In this document: positions 38,573-47,364 of the stretch, one piece after another
Layout of the letters: every line of letters starts with the position of its first letter
Numbering within the stretch: the stretch's first letter is position 1
Source: Saccharothrix sp. S26
Lineage (GTDB): Bacteria > Actinomycetota > Actinomycetes > Mycobacteriales > Pseudonocardiaceae
DNA length: 64,000 nucleotides
Direction: 5' to 3'
NCBI RefSeq assembly: GCF_021390395.1
Contig: NZ_JAJUWT010000031.1
Span: forward strand, 31,712 to 95,711
Notes under the pieces: generated by a model
What the model saw: only the letters and a program-made list of their open reading frames with translations
The model's database searches: none
What the model was told of the DNA's origin: nothing
Made by a program: the position numbers and the translations under genes

Positions 38573-39793
38573 ATGGGCAAGATCAAGGTTCAGGGGACCG
38601 TCGTCGAACTCGACGGCGACGAGATGACGCGGATCATCTGGCAGTTCATCAAGGACAAGCTGATCCACCCGTACCTGGACGTCAACCTCGAGTACTACGA
38701 CCTGGGGATCGAGTACCGGGACGCGACCGACGACCAGGTCACGATCGACGCCGCGCACGCCATCAAGAAGCACGGCGTCGGCGTCAAGTGCGCCACCATC
38801 ACGCCCGACGAGGCGCGGGTGGAGGAGTTCGGCCTGAAGAAGATGTGGGTCTCGCCCAACGGCACGATCCGCAACATCCTCGGCGGCGTGGTGTTCCGCG
38901 AGCCGATCATCATCTCCAACATCCCGCGGCTGGTGCCGGGCTGGACCAAGCCGATCATCATCGGCCGCCACGCCCACGGCGACCAGTACAAGGCGACCAA
39001 CTTCAAGGTCCCCGGCGCGGGTGAGCTGACCATCACGTTCACGCCCGAGGACGGCTCCGAGCCGATCCAGCACGTGGTGGCCAACTACGGCCCCGACGGC
39101 GGCGTCGCCATGGGCATGTACAACTTCAACAAGTCCATCGAGGACTTCGCGCGGGCCTCGTTCTCGTACGGCTTGCAGCGGAACTACCCGGTGTACATGT
39201 CGACCAAGAACACCATCCTCAAGGCGTACGACGGTGCGTTCAAGGACATCTTCCAGCGGGTGTTCGAGGAGGAGTTCAAGGCGCAGTTCGACGCGGCGGG
39301 CCTGACCTACGAGCACCGCCTGATCGACGACATGGTGGCCGCCGCGATGAAGTGGGAGGGCGGCTACGTCTGGGCGTGCAAGAACTACGACGGTGACGTG
39401 CAGTCCGACACGGTCGCGCAGGGCTTCGGCTCGTTGGGCCTGATGACCTCGGTGCTGATGACGCCGGACGGCAAGACCGTCGAGGCCGAGGCCGCGCACG
39501 GCACCGTGACCCGGCACTACCGCCAGCACCAGGCGGGCAAGCCGACGTCCACCAACCCGATCGCGTCGATCTTCGCGTGGACCGGTGGCCTGAAGCACCG
39601 CGGCAAGCTGGACGGCACGCCGGAGGTGACCGGCTTCGCGGAGACGCTGGAGCAGGTCATCGTGGAGACCGTCGAGAGCGGTCGGATGACCAAGGACCTG
39701 GCCGTGCTGGTGAGCAAGGACCAGGAGTGGCTGACCACCGAGGACTTCCTCGGCACGCTGGACGAGAACCTGCAGAAGAAGATGGCCGGCTGA
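38573..39793 (+). CDS. icd: NADP-dependent isocitrate dehydrogenase, dimeric type II
   Basis: Converts isocitrate to 2-oxoglutarate and CO2 with NADP+ in the TCA cycle. The 406-residue length and the N-terminus KIKVQGTVVELDGDEMTRII place it in the eukaryote-like homodimeric family rather than the monomeric Idh of many actinobacteria. Substrate-binding residues are seen in SPNGTIRNILGG, and the nucleotide region is EAAHGTVTRHYRQHQAG. GAGAGGAG lies about 10 nt before ATG 38573. A strong terminator follows 22 bp after the stop. Confidence 0.95.
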   Translation: MGKIKVQGTVVELDGDEMTRIIWQFIKDKLIHPYLDVNLEYYDLGIEYRDATDDQVTIDAAHAIKKHGVGVKCATITPDEARVEEFGLKKMWVSPNGTIRNILGGVVFREPIIISNIPRLVPGWTKPIIIGRHAHGDQYKATNFKVPGAGELTITFTPEDGSEPIQHVVANYGPDGGVAMGMYNFNKSIEDFARASFSYGLQRNYPVYMSTKNTILKAYDGAFKDIFQRVFEEEFKAQFDAAGLTYEHRLIDDMVAAAMKWEGGYVWACKNYDGDVQSDTVAQGFGSLGLMTSVLMTPDGKTVEAEAAHGTVTRHYRQHQAGKPTSTNPIASIFAWTGGLKHRGKLDGTPEVTGFAETLEQVIVETVESGRMTKDLAVLVSKDQEWLTTEDFLGTLDENLQKKMAG

Positions 39794-39814
39794 CGCCTGC
39801 CCTTCGGCTCGCGC

Positions 39815-39848
39815 GATCAGGGGACTGCCTCCGGGCGGTCCCCTGATC
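39815..39848 (+). terminator. rho-independent-type terminator after icd
   Basis: GATCAGGGGAC (39815-39825) pairs perfectly with GTCCCCTGATC (39838-39848) over a 12-nt loop, followed by CGTTTCCG. Confidence 0.8.
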
Positions 39849-39967
39849 CGTTTCCGTAGTGGTGTCACCCGTCCGGTTCCCCGGTGGGGTGGAAAGTGCC
39901 CGCGGCCGGTCCACGGCCACCCCGCACGCGCTATATCTGCACTTCGGCAGAGGTGTCGGGAGGCGTG

Positions 39968-40282
39968 ATGTTCGGGATTCCGGTGCGCGGCATGGTCGTC
40001 GTGGGTGTGCTCGCGGCGGCCGGGTTGATGTACGTCGCCAACGACGGCAAGAAGCTCGGGGTGGAGGAGGTCGCCGCCCGCGAGTGCAAGGTGACGGTGA
40101 TCGCGGACATCCTCAACGTGCGCTCCGGGCCCGCCGACACCCAGCCGATCGTGGCGACCATGCCGCGTGACGCGGTGGTGCGGGCGGAGCCGAGGGTCGA
40201 GAACGGCTTCCGGCTGCTGACCGACGGGCGTTGGGTGAAGAACGAGTTCGTGGCACCCACCTCGGACAGCGGCTGCACGTGA
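39968..40282 (+). CDS. secreted or anchored SH3-like domain protein
   Basis: A 104-residue protein. The N-terminal segment GMVVVGVLAAAGLMYVAND is a signal anchor. The remainder is a bacterial SH3 (SH3b) domain: CKVTVIADILNVRSGPADTQ, TMPRDAVV and GRWVKNEFVAP. Such domains bind cell-wall peptides. GGGAGG lies 4-5 nt before ATG 39968. It precedes two co-oriented genes with short gaps. Confidence 0.7.
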   Translation: MFGIPVRGMVVVGVLAAAGLMYVANDGKKLGVEEVAARECKVTVIADILNVRSGPADTQPIVATMPRDAVVRAEPRVENGFRLLTDGRWVKNEFVAPTSDSGCT

Positions 40283-40294
40283 TGTGATGGACGG

Positions 40295-40513
40295 GTGTTC
40301 TTCAAGTGGCGGTCGTTCCGGCGTGACGTGGTGACCTGCGCGTGCGAGCCGGAGTGGCCGGGTCTGCGCGCGGTGGTGGACGGGCACGAGGTGGCGGGGG
40401 TGCCGTCGCCGGGCGGCAGCAGCCCGCTGGTGCTGATGCTGGGGTTGTCGGCGTCGTGCACGGGCTGCGGGGCCGAGTACCCGTACGGCTGGGCCGTGGC
40501 GGATCGCCGTTAG
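40295..40513 (+). CDS. small hypothetical protein
   Basis: A 72-residue protein (VFFKWRSFRRDVVTCACEPE...). Two CxC/CxxC-like pairs (CAC, CTGC) may bind metal. No family is recognised. It lies 12 bp after the SH3-like gene and 9 bp before the exonuclease III gene, so it is probably part of the same transcript. Confidence 0.5.
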   Translation: MFFKWRSFRRDVVTCACEPEWPGLRAVVDGHEVAGVPSPGGSSPLVLMLGLSASCTGCGAEYPYGWAVADRR

Positions 40514-40522
40514 GCTGCCGCG

Positions 40523-41329
40523 GTGCTGACTGTCTCCACGATCAACGTCAACGGGTTGCGCGCCGCCGCGAAGAAGGGCTACCTGGAGTGGCTGGCCGCC
40601 ACGTCGGCCGATGTCGTGTGCCTGCAGGAGGTGCGGGCCGAGCCGGGTCAGCTGCCGGACGAGGTGCGTTCGCCGCGAGGTTGGCACGTGGCCCACGCGT
40701 ACTCGGAGGTCAAGGGGCGCAACGGGGTCGCGGTGCTGACGCGCGAGGCGCCGCGGGCCGTGCGGATCGGGTTCGGGGTGGCCGAGTTCGAGCACTCGGG
40801 GCGTTACGTCGAGGTGGAGCTGGCCGACGTGGTCGTGGCGTCGCTGTACCTGCCCAGCGGTGACGTCGGCACGCCGAGGCAGGACGAGAAGGACCGGTTC
40901 ATGGCCGCGTTCCTGCCGTACCTGGTGGAGCTGCGCGAGAAGGCCGCCGCCGACGGGCGCGAGGTCCTGGTCTGCGGCGACTGGAACATCGCCCACCGGC
41001 CGGAAGACCTCAAGGCGTGGAAGACCAACCAGAAGTCGTCGGGCTTCCTGCCGGAGGAGCGCGCCTGGCTGGACCGCGTCTTCGGCGAGGCGGGCTACGT
41101 CGACGTGGTCCGCTCCCTGCACCCGGACGTGACGGGCCCGTACACCTGGTGGTCCTACCGCGGCAAGGCGTTCGACAACGACTCCGGCTGGCGCATCGAC
41201 CTGCACGTCGCCACGGAGGGCATCGCGGCTGCGGCCACGTCCGCTGTGGTCGAGCGCGCGGCCACCTATGCCGAGCGCTGGTCCGACCACGCGCCGGTGA
41301 CCGTGAGCTTCGACTGGCCGAGGGCCTGA
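40523..41329 (+). CDS. xth: exodeoxyribonuclease III family AP endonuclease
   Basis: A 268-residue Mg-dependent EEP-fold nuclease that incises DNA 5' to abasic sites. Motifs are TINVNGLRAAAKKGYLEWL, the metal Glu in VVCLQEVRAEPGQLP, SLYLPSG, GDWNIAH, TWWSYRGKAF...GWRIDLHVAT and the terminal catalytic SDHAPVTVSF. GTG 40523 immediately follows the preceding small gene. This repair function is shared, at least broadly, with the split glycosylase-like gene at 24-34 kb, but there is no operon link. Confidence 0.93.
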   Translation: MLTVSTINVNGLRAAAKKGYLEWLAATSADVVCLQEVRAEPGQLPDEVRSPRGWHVAHAYSEVKGRNGVAVLTREAPRAVRIGFGVAEFEHSGRYVEVELADVVVASLYLPSGDVGTPRQDEKDRFMAAFLPYLVELREKAAADGREVLVCGDWNIAHRPEDLKAWKTNQKSSGFLPEERAWLDRVFGEAGYVDVVRSLHPDVTGPYTWWSYRGKAFDNDSGWRIDLHVATEGIAAAATSAVVERAATYAERWSDHAPVTVSFDWPRA

Positions 41330-41367
41330 CTTCGGGGTTGGTCCGGCCACGCGCCGGTCACGGTCGT
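41279..41367 (+). repeat. short direct repeat of the xth 3' end
   Basis: A 29-bp segment of the xth gene end (41279-41307, encoding the SDHAPVT region) recurs downstream of the stop at 41339-41367 with about four changes, 60 bp apart. It looks like a small imperfect tandem duplication in the 3' flank. Confidence 0.5.
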
Positions 41368-41511
41368 CCGCGGCGGCTGAAAGCTCTGCGCCGCAACGGA
41401 ACCGATCCACCCGACGATCGACTTCGCTCGTTCGGCCGCACTTCGTCCCGGGTTCGTGACCCGCTCCACGGTTCGTGAGAAGTTTTCACTAACCGAGACA
41501 GGGGGCGTTCG

Positions 41512-43194
41512 ATGGGGATCAGCCGGCGGCGTTTCTTCCAGGCGACGGGTGCGGCGGGCGTCGGGCTGTTGTGGGGCGGGCCCGCCTGGGCGGCCACCAC
41601 GGGCACGACGTTGGACGAGGCGGCGACGGCGGTCGGCACGGGCTACCGGAGGTTGCAGGCCGGGCCGGGGTGGCCGCTGGTGGTGCGGTCCGACCTCGCC
41701 CCGCCCGGCGCGGGACGGGCGGATCGGCGCACGCCGCTCGCCTGCTTCGTCCAGTTCACCGACATGCACATGGTCGACGCGCAGAGCCCGGCCCGCTTCG
41801 AGTACACCCACCCGCTGCTCGGCGCCGGCGCGTTCCGCGCGCACGAGACGCTGGCCCAGCACACGTCCACCGCGCTGGTCCGCAAGGTCAACGCCATCCG
41901 CACCGGGCCGTTCACCAACCGCCCGGTCGACTTCATGGTCACCACGGGCGACAACACCGACAACCACGAGCTCGTCGAGCTGGACTGGTTCCTCACCGTC
42001 CTCAACGGCGGCCGGATCACGGCCAACACCGGCGACCCCACCCGCTACGAGGGCGTGCAGGACTCCGGCGTGAAGACCTACTGGAACCCCGGCTCCACCC
42101 TCCTGGACGACTACAAGGCCAAGGGCTTCCCGCACCTGCCCGGCCTGCTCGACGCCGCCATCCGCCCGTTCGACAGCCCCGGCCTGGCCATCCCCTGGTA
42201 CTGCACGTTCGGCAACCACGACGACAGCGTGGTCGGCTCCCTGCCCGACGGCCTGCAGCTGATCGACGGCCTCTACACCTCGAACCGCAAGGTCATGGGC
42301 TTCTCGGACGCGCAAGCCGCCCGCCTCGCCCGCGCCATGACCGACCCCGCGCACGTGCTGGACGCGGCGGCCGTCGTCGCCGAGGGCGGGCTGGTCCGCA
42401 CGGTCACCCCGGACGCCCGCCGCCGCCCGTTCACCACGGCCGAGTTCGTCCAGGCCCACCTCGACCCGCGCCACACCGGGCCCGGCCCGCACGGCCACGG
42501 CTTCACCGAGGACAACGCCGACGGCGTGGACGTCTTCTACACGTTCCCGATCGCGCCCGGCGTCACCGGCGTCAGCCTCGACACCACGACCACCGCGGGC
42601 TTCGCCGACGGCTCGATCGGCCTGCACCAGTACCTGTGGCTGGAGCGCACGCTGCGGCGAGGCAGCTCCCGCTACTACGACGCGTTCGGCTTCCCGCACC
42701 GCCAGGACGTCACCGACGAGCTGTTCATCCTGTTCAGCCACCACACGAGCTGGACGATGGGCAACGTCCTGCCCGACCGCCGCCGCCCGCTCGACCCGCG
42801 GCTGGACGGCAAGGCGCTGGTGGACCTGCTCGGCCGGTTCCCCAACGTGGTGGCCTGGGTCAACGGCCACACCCACGAGAACCGGATCGTGCCGCACGGC
42901 ACGGGCGAACGGGCGTTCTGGGAGATCAACACGGCCGCGCACGTCGACCACCCGCAGCACGCCAGGATCATCGAGCTCGCCGACAACGGCGACGGCACGT
43001 TGTCGTTGTTCACGACCCTGGTCGAGGGCGACGCGCCGTACCAGGTCGACTACGACGACTCCTCCCCGCGCGGCCTGGCGTCGCTGGCCCGCGAGTTCGC
43101 GTTCAACGACCCGCACGCGAACCCGGACGCCGTCGGCGCGCCGACCGACCGCAACACCGAGCTGCTCGTCGCCGGGAGGGCGCCGGTCCGCTGA
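41512..43194 (+). CDS. Tat-exported metallophosphoesterase (TIGR03767-like)
   Basis: A 560-residue protein. A twin-arginine signal SRRRFFQATGAAGVGLLWGG ends near AWA-AT, so it should be exported folded. The calcineurin-like metal ligands appear in QFTDMHMVDAQSP, TTGDNTDNHELVEL, CTFGNHDDSVVG, FSHHTSWTMGN and WVNGHTHENRIVPHG. The substrate is unknown; the TIGR03767 group is actinobacterial. ATG 41512 lies 8 nt after an AGGGGG. Confidence 0.85.
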   Translation: MGISRRRFFQATGAAGVGLLWGGPAWAATTGTTLDEAATAVGTGYRRLQAGPGWPLVVRSDLAPPGAGRADRRTPLACFVQFTDMHMVDAQSPARFEYTHPLLGAGAFRAHETLAQHTSTALVRKVNAIRTGPFTNRPVDFMVTTGDNTDNHELVELDWFLTVLNGGRITANTGDPTRYEGVQDSGVKTYWNPGSTLLDDYKAKGFPHLPGLLDAAIRPFDSPGLAIPWYCTFGNHDDSVVGSLPDGLQLIDGLYTSNRKVMGFSDAQAARLARAMTDPAHVLDAAAVVAEGGLVRTVTPDARRRPFTTAEFVQAHLDPRHTGPGPHGHGFTEDNADGVDVFYTFPIAPGVTGVSLDTTTTAGFADGSIGLHQYLWLERTLRRGSSRYYDAFGFPHRQDVTDELFILFSHHTSWTMGNVLPDRRRPLDPRLDGKALVDLLGRFPNVVAWVNGHTHENRIVPHGTGERAFWEINTAAHVDHPQHARIIELADNGDGTLSLFTTLVEGDAPYQVDYDDSSPRGLASLAREFAFNDPHANPDAVGAPTDRNTELLVAGRAPVR

Positions 43195-43276
43195 CGCCCA
43201 CCGGCATCCGGCTGCGCTTCGTGTCGGACGTCACACTGCGCGTGATCAGGAATTTTCCACACCTAATGTCGTTGTC

Positions 43277-45796
43277 GTGCCCGTGGACATCTCGATCACC
43301 CCGCCGGAACCGACGCCCAGCGCGTCGGCGATGCGCCGCGCGTTGCGCCGTGCCGCCGACGGCGCGGTGCTCGACCTCACCGAGGCGGCCGTGCTGCTGC
43401 ACGCCCGCGGTGACGACCTCGACGCGCTGCTGGACGCCGCCGGCCGGGTCCGCGACGCCCACCTGCTGGCGGAGGGGCGGCCGGGTGTCGTCACCTACAG
43501 CCGCAACGCCTTCATCCCGCTGACCCGCCTGTGCCGGGACCGCTGCCACTACTGCACGTTCGCCACGGTCCCGCACAAGCTGCCCGCCGCGTTCCTGGAG
43601 CGCGACGAGGTGCTCGACATCGCCCGCCGGGCCGCCGCCCAGGGCTGCAAGGAAGCGCTCTTCACGCTCGGCGACCGGCCCGAGGAGCGGTGGCCGCAGG
43701 CGCGCGAGTGGCTGGAGGCGCGCGGCTACTCGTCCACGCTGGACTACGTGCGGGCCAGCGCGATCGCCGTGCTGGAGGAGACCGGCCTGCTGCCGCACCT
43801 CAACCCCGGCGTGCTGAGCTGGGAGGAGCTGCAGCGGCTGCGGCCGGTCGCGGCCAGCATGGGGATGATGCTGGAGACCACGGCCGAGCGGTTGTGGAGC
43901 GAGAAGGGCGGGCCGCACTACGGCAGCCCGGACAAGGAGCCCGCGGTCCGGCTGCGGGTGCTCACCGACGCGGGCCGGGTGAACGTGCCGTTCACCACCG
44001 GCGTGCTGATCGGCATCGGCGAGACGATCACCGAGCGCGCCGAGTCCCTGCTGACCATGCGCGGCGTCGCGCGCCAGTACGGGCACGTCCAGGAAGTGAT
44101 CATCCAGAACTTCCGGGCCAAGCCGGACACCGCGATGCGCGGCATGCCCGACGCCGACCTGCACGAGCTGGCCGCCACGATCGCGGTGGCGCGGCTGGTC
44201 ATGCCGTCGTCCACGAGCGTGCAGGCCCCGCCGAACCTGGTCGGCGGCGAGTTCGGGCTGATGCTGCGCGCCGGCATCGACGACTGGGGCGGCGTGTCAC
44301 CCGTGACGCCGGACCACGTCAACCCCGAGCGGCCGTGGCCGCAGGTCGACGTGCTGGCCGAGCACACCCGCGCGGCCGGGTTCGAGCTGGCCGAGCGCCT
44401 CGCCGTGTACCCGCGGTACGTGACCGCGCCCGCCGGGCAGTGGATCGACACCCGCCTCACCGCGCACGTGACCGCGCTGGCGCGCCCGGACGGGCTGGCC
44501 GAGCCGGACGCCCCGGTCGTCGGCCGCGAGTGGCAGGAGCCCGACGGCGGCCTCGACACCTACGGCCGTGCCGACCTGAACACCGCCATCGACACCGAGG
44601 GTCGCACCGAGGACCGCCGGGGCGACTTCGACAGCGTCTACGGCGACTGGGCGTCGTTGAGCGTCCCCAAGGCCCTCGAACGGCTGCCCGAGGACACCGC
44701 GCGGGCCCTGAGGTTGGCCGCCGACAGCCCCGAGAAGCTCCTGGACGACACGGACGCGGCCATGGCGCTGCTGACGGCCGACGGCGCGGCGCTGGAGACC
44801 ATGGCGCGGCTCGCCGACGAGCTGCGCGCCGAGGTGGTCGGCGACGACGTCACCTACGTGGTCAACCGCAACATCAACTTCTCGAACGTCTGCTACGTCG
44901 GCTGCCGGTTCTGCGCGTTCGCCCAGCGCGAGCGCGACGCCGACGCGTTCCGGCTGTCCGTGGCCGAGGTCGCCGACCGCGCCCAGGAGGCGTGGGACGC
45001 GGGGGCCACCGAGGTCTGCATGCAGGGCGGCATCGACCCGAAGCTGCCGGTCACCTACTACGCCGACGTCGTGCGCGCGATCAAGGCCAGGGTGCCGGGG
45101 ATGCACGTGCACGCGTTCAGCCCGATGGAGGTCGTCAGCGCGGCGGCCAAGGCGGGCGTGAGCGTGCGCGAGTGGCTGACCGAGCTGCGCGACGCGGGCC
45201 TGGACACCATCCCGGGAACCGCCGCCGAGATCCTCGACGACGACGTGCGCTGGGTGCTGACCAAGGGCAAGCTGCCCGCCGCGACCTGGCTGGACGTGGT
45301 CGCCACCGCGCACGAGGTGGGCATCCGCTCGTCGTCCACGATGATGTACGGCCACGTGGACCACCCCGGCCACTGGCTCGGCCACTTCCGGGCGCTGGCG
45401 GCGTTGCAGGACCGCACGGGCGGGCTCACCGAGTTCGTCGGCCTGCCGTTCGTGCACCGCAACGCGCCCATCTACCTGGCCGGCGTGGCGCGTCCCGGCC
45501 CCACGCGGCGCGACAACCGGGCCGTGCACGCGTTCGCCCGGCTCGCCCTGCACGGCCGCGTGGACAACATCCAGTGCTCGTGGGTCAAGCTGGGCGACGA
45601 GGGCACCGCCGAGGTGCTCCGCGGCGGCGCCAACGACCTTGGCGGCACCCTGATGGAGGAGACGATCAGCCGCATGGCGGGCTCCGAGCACGGCTCCGCC
45701 CGCACGGCCGAGCAGCTGCGCGCCACGGCCGCGCTGGCGGGTCGCCCGGCCCGGCAGCGCACTACGACATATGGCCCAGTGGGCGCGGTGAGGTAG
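43277..45796 (+). CDS. fbiC: bifunctional FO synthase (CofG-CofH fusion)
   Basis: Makes 7,8-didemethyl-8-hydroxy-5-deazariboflavin (FO), the chromophore of cofactor F420, from a pyrimidine precursor and tyrosine. At 839 residues it contains two radical-SAM modules. The CofG half has CRDRCHYC from about residue 86; the CofH half has CYVGCRFC from about residue 539, with QGGIDPKLPVTYY and HVDHPGHWLGHF downstream. This single-chain form is typical of actinobacteria. GTG 43277 has no strong ribosome site. F420-dependent enzymes such as LLM oxidoreductases are therefore plausible in this genome; one decayed LLM gene is at 34.6 kb. Confidence 0.95.
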   Translation: MPVDISITPPEPTPSASAMRRALRRAADGAVLDLTEAAVLLHARGDDLDALLDAAGRVRDAHLLAEGRPGVVTYSRNAFIPLTRLCRDRCHYCTFATVPHKLPAAFLERDEVLDIARRAAAQGCKEALFTLGDRPEERWPQAREWLEARGYSSTLDYVRASAIAVLEETGLLPHLNPGVLSWEELQRLRPVAASMGMMLETTAERLWSEKGGPHYGSPDKEPAVRLRVLTDAGRVNVPFTTGVLIGIGETITERAESLLTMRGVARQYGHVQEVIIQNFRAKPDTAMRGMPDADLHELAATIAVARLVMPSSTSVQAPPNLVGGEFGLMLRAGIDDWGGVSPVTPDHVNPERPWPQVDVLAEHTRAAGFELAERLAVYPRYVTAPAGQWIDTRLTAHVTALARPDGLAEPDAPVVGREWQEPDGGLDTYGRADLNTAIDTEGRTEDRRGDFDSVYGDWASLSVPKALERLPEDTARALRLAADSPEKLLDDTDAAMALLTADGAALETMARLADELRAEVVGDDVTYVVNRNINFSNVCYVGCRFCAFAQRERDADAFRLSVAEVADRAQEAWDAGATEVCMQGGIDPKLPVTYYADVVRAIKARVPGMHVHAFSPMEVVSAAAKAGVSVREWLTELRDAGLDTIPGTAAEILDDDVRWVLTKGKLPAATWLDVVATAHEVGIRSSSTMMYGHVDHPGHWLGHFRALAALQDRTGGLTEFVGLPFVHRNAPIYLAGVARPGPTRRDNRAVHAFARLALHGRVDNIQCSWVKLGDEGTAEVLRGGANDLGGTLMEETISRMAGSEHGSARTAEQLRATAALAGRPARQRTTTYGPVGAVR

Positions 45797-45958
45797 CCCC
45801 CTGCGGGCAGGGGTGAGGGCGGCTGTGGTTAGTCTGCCGCCGGCCGTGTTTACCCGAACCGAACATCGCAGCCCAACAGCTTCGGTAGGTTCGCGGCCGG
45901 CCGTCAACAAGGTTCACTCCTCCGTGGAGTGGCACGGTGTTGGTGAGGAGGCTGGGCG

Positions 45959-46246
45959 GTGCGCGGTCGCGGTGCGGTCCTGGGTCTGGTGCTGGGCGCG
46001 ACGTCTTCCCTGGTCGTCGCGGGTGTGGCGGAGGCTGCCGACGGTGCGGTGGCGGCCCCGGTCTCCTTGGAGGCGCCGGTCGGCATCGTCGCGGTGGCAC
46101 TCGGCGCGATCGGCCTGGTGTTCGGCCTGGTCCGCCGCCGCCGGACCGCGGTGGTGCGCACGGCGGCCAACCAGCTCGTCGTCCCCCAGGTGAGCGCGGG
46201 CGGCGACGGCGCGGCCGAGGTGCGGCCCGCCACCACCGGGGTCTGA
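45959..46246 (+). CDS. small membrane protein
   Basis: A 95-residue protein with a signal-like first segment (GAVLGLVLGATSSLVVAGVA), a second membrane segment (APVGIVAVALGAIGLVFGLV) and a basic stop RRRR. Function unknown. GAGGAGG lies just upstream of GTG 45959. It precedes trpS by 22 bp and may share its transcript. Confidence 0.55.
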   Translation: MRGRGAVLGLVLGATSSLVVAGVAEAADGAVAAPVSLEAPVGIVAVALGAIGLVFGLVRRRRTAVVRTAANQLVVPQVSAGGDGAAEVRPATTGV

Positions 46247-46268
46247 CCGGCCTGGGAGAATCGTCGGC

Positions 46269-47339
46269 GTGGTCGTCGAAAACTCCACGGGGAACGCCGC
46301 AGGCCAGGCCGCGGCCCCGTCTGCCGAGAACCCGGCTCCGGTGAGCCGCCCCCGCGTGCTGTCGGGCATCCAGTCGACCGCCGGTTCCTTCCACCTGGGC
46401 AACTACCTGGGCGCGCTGCGGCAGTGGGTCGCGTTGCAGGACGCGCACGACGCGTTCTACTTCATCGCCGACCTGCACGCGATCACCGTCGAGCAGGACC
46501 CCAAGGTGCTGCGGCACAACACCCGGGTCTCCGCCGCGCAGCTGCTGGCGCTGGGCGTCGACCCCGACCGGTCCACGCTGTTCGTGCAGTCGCACGTGCC
46601 CGAGCACGCCCAGCTCGGCTGGGTCCTCCAGTGCCTGACCGGTTTCGGCGAGGCCAGCCGGATGACCCAGTTCAAGGACAAGTCGGCGCGGCAGGAGGCG
46701 GGTGTCGGCGTCGGCCTGTTCACCTACCCGATCCTGCAGGCCGCGGACATCCTGCTGTACCAGGCGCACTACGTGCCCGTCGGCGAGGACCAGCGGCAGC
46801 ACCTGGAGCTGACCCGCGACCTGGCGCAGCGGTTCAACACCCGCTACGGCAAGACGTTCCGGCTGCCCGAGCCCTACATCGTCAAGGACACCGCGAAGAT
46901 CTACGACCTGCAGGACCCGACGTCGAAGATGTCGAAGTCCGTGCCGGCGGGCGTGGTGGAGCTGCTGGAGGACCCGAAGCGGTCGGCCAAGAAGATCCGC
47001 TCGGCGGTCACCGACACCGGCCGCGAGATCGTGTACGACCCGGAGCACAAGGCCGGCGTGAGCAACCTGCTGGTGATCTACTCGGCGTTGACCGGGCGTT
47101 CGGTCGACTCTCTGGTCGCCGACTACGACGGCAAGGGCTACGGCGACCTCAAGAAGGACCTCGGCGAGGTGTTCACCGAGTTCGTGACCCCGGTGCGGGC
47201 GCGGGTGGCCGAGTACCTCGACGACTCCGCCGAGCTGGACAAGGTGCTGGCGCGGGGCGCGGAACGGGCGCGCGAGGTGGCGGCGAAGACGTTGGCGCGG
47301 ACCTACGACCGGATCGGTTTCCTGCCGATTGGCGGGTGA
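46269..47339 (+). CDS. trpS: tryptophanyl-tRNA synthetase
   Basis: Charges tRNA-Trp. A 356-residue class I synthetase with the HIGH-like GSFHLGNYLGALRQW, the dimer/substrate region VPVGEDQRQHLELTRDLAQR and the KMSKS loop SKMSKS. GTG 46269 begins a 27-residue variable extension before the conserved RPRVLSGIQST. It is followed 25 bp later by yhjD, an arrangement common in actinobacteria. Confidence 0.96.
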   Translation: MVVENSTGNAAGQAAAPSAENPAPVSRPRVLSGIQSTAGSFHLGNYLGALRQWVALQDAHDAFYFIADLHAITVEQDPKVLRHNTRVSAAQLLALGVDPDRSTLFVQSHVPEHAQLGWVLQCLTGFGEASRMTQFKDKSARQEAGVGVGLFTYPILQAADILLYQAHYVPVGEDQRQHLELTRDLAQRFNTRYGKTFRLPEPYIVKDTAKIYDLQDPTSKMSKSVPAGVVELLEDPKRSAKKIRSAVTDTGREIVYDPEHKAGVSNLLVIYSALTGRSVDSLVADYDGKGYGDLKKDLGEVFTEFVTPVRARVAEYLDDSAELDKVLARGAERAREVAAKTLARTYDRIGFLPIGG

Positions 47340-47364
47340 TCGGCGCACGGACTAGCTTTTCCGT

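Noticed and set aside
38303..41410. A 1035-codon minus-strand open frame across icd and xth.
   Set aside because: The plus strand contains complete, well-recognised icd, SH3-like and xth genes; the antisense product shows no family pattern.
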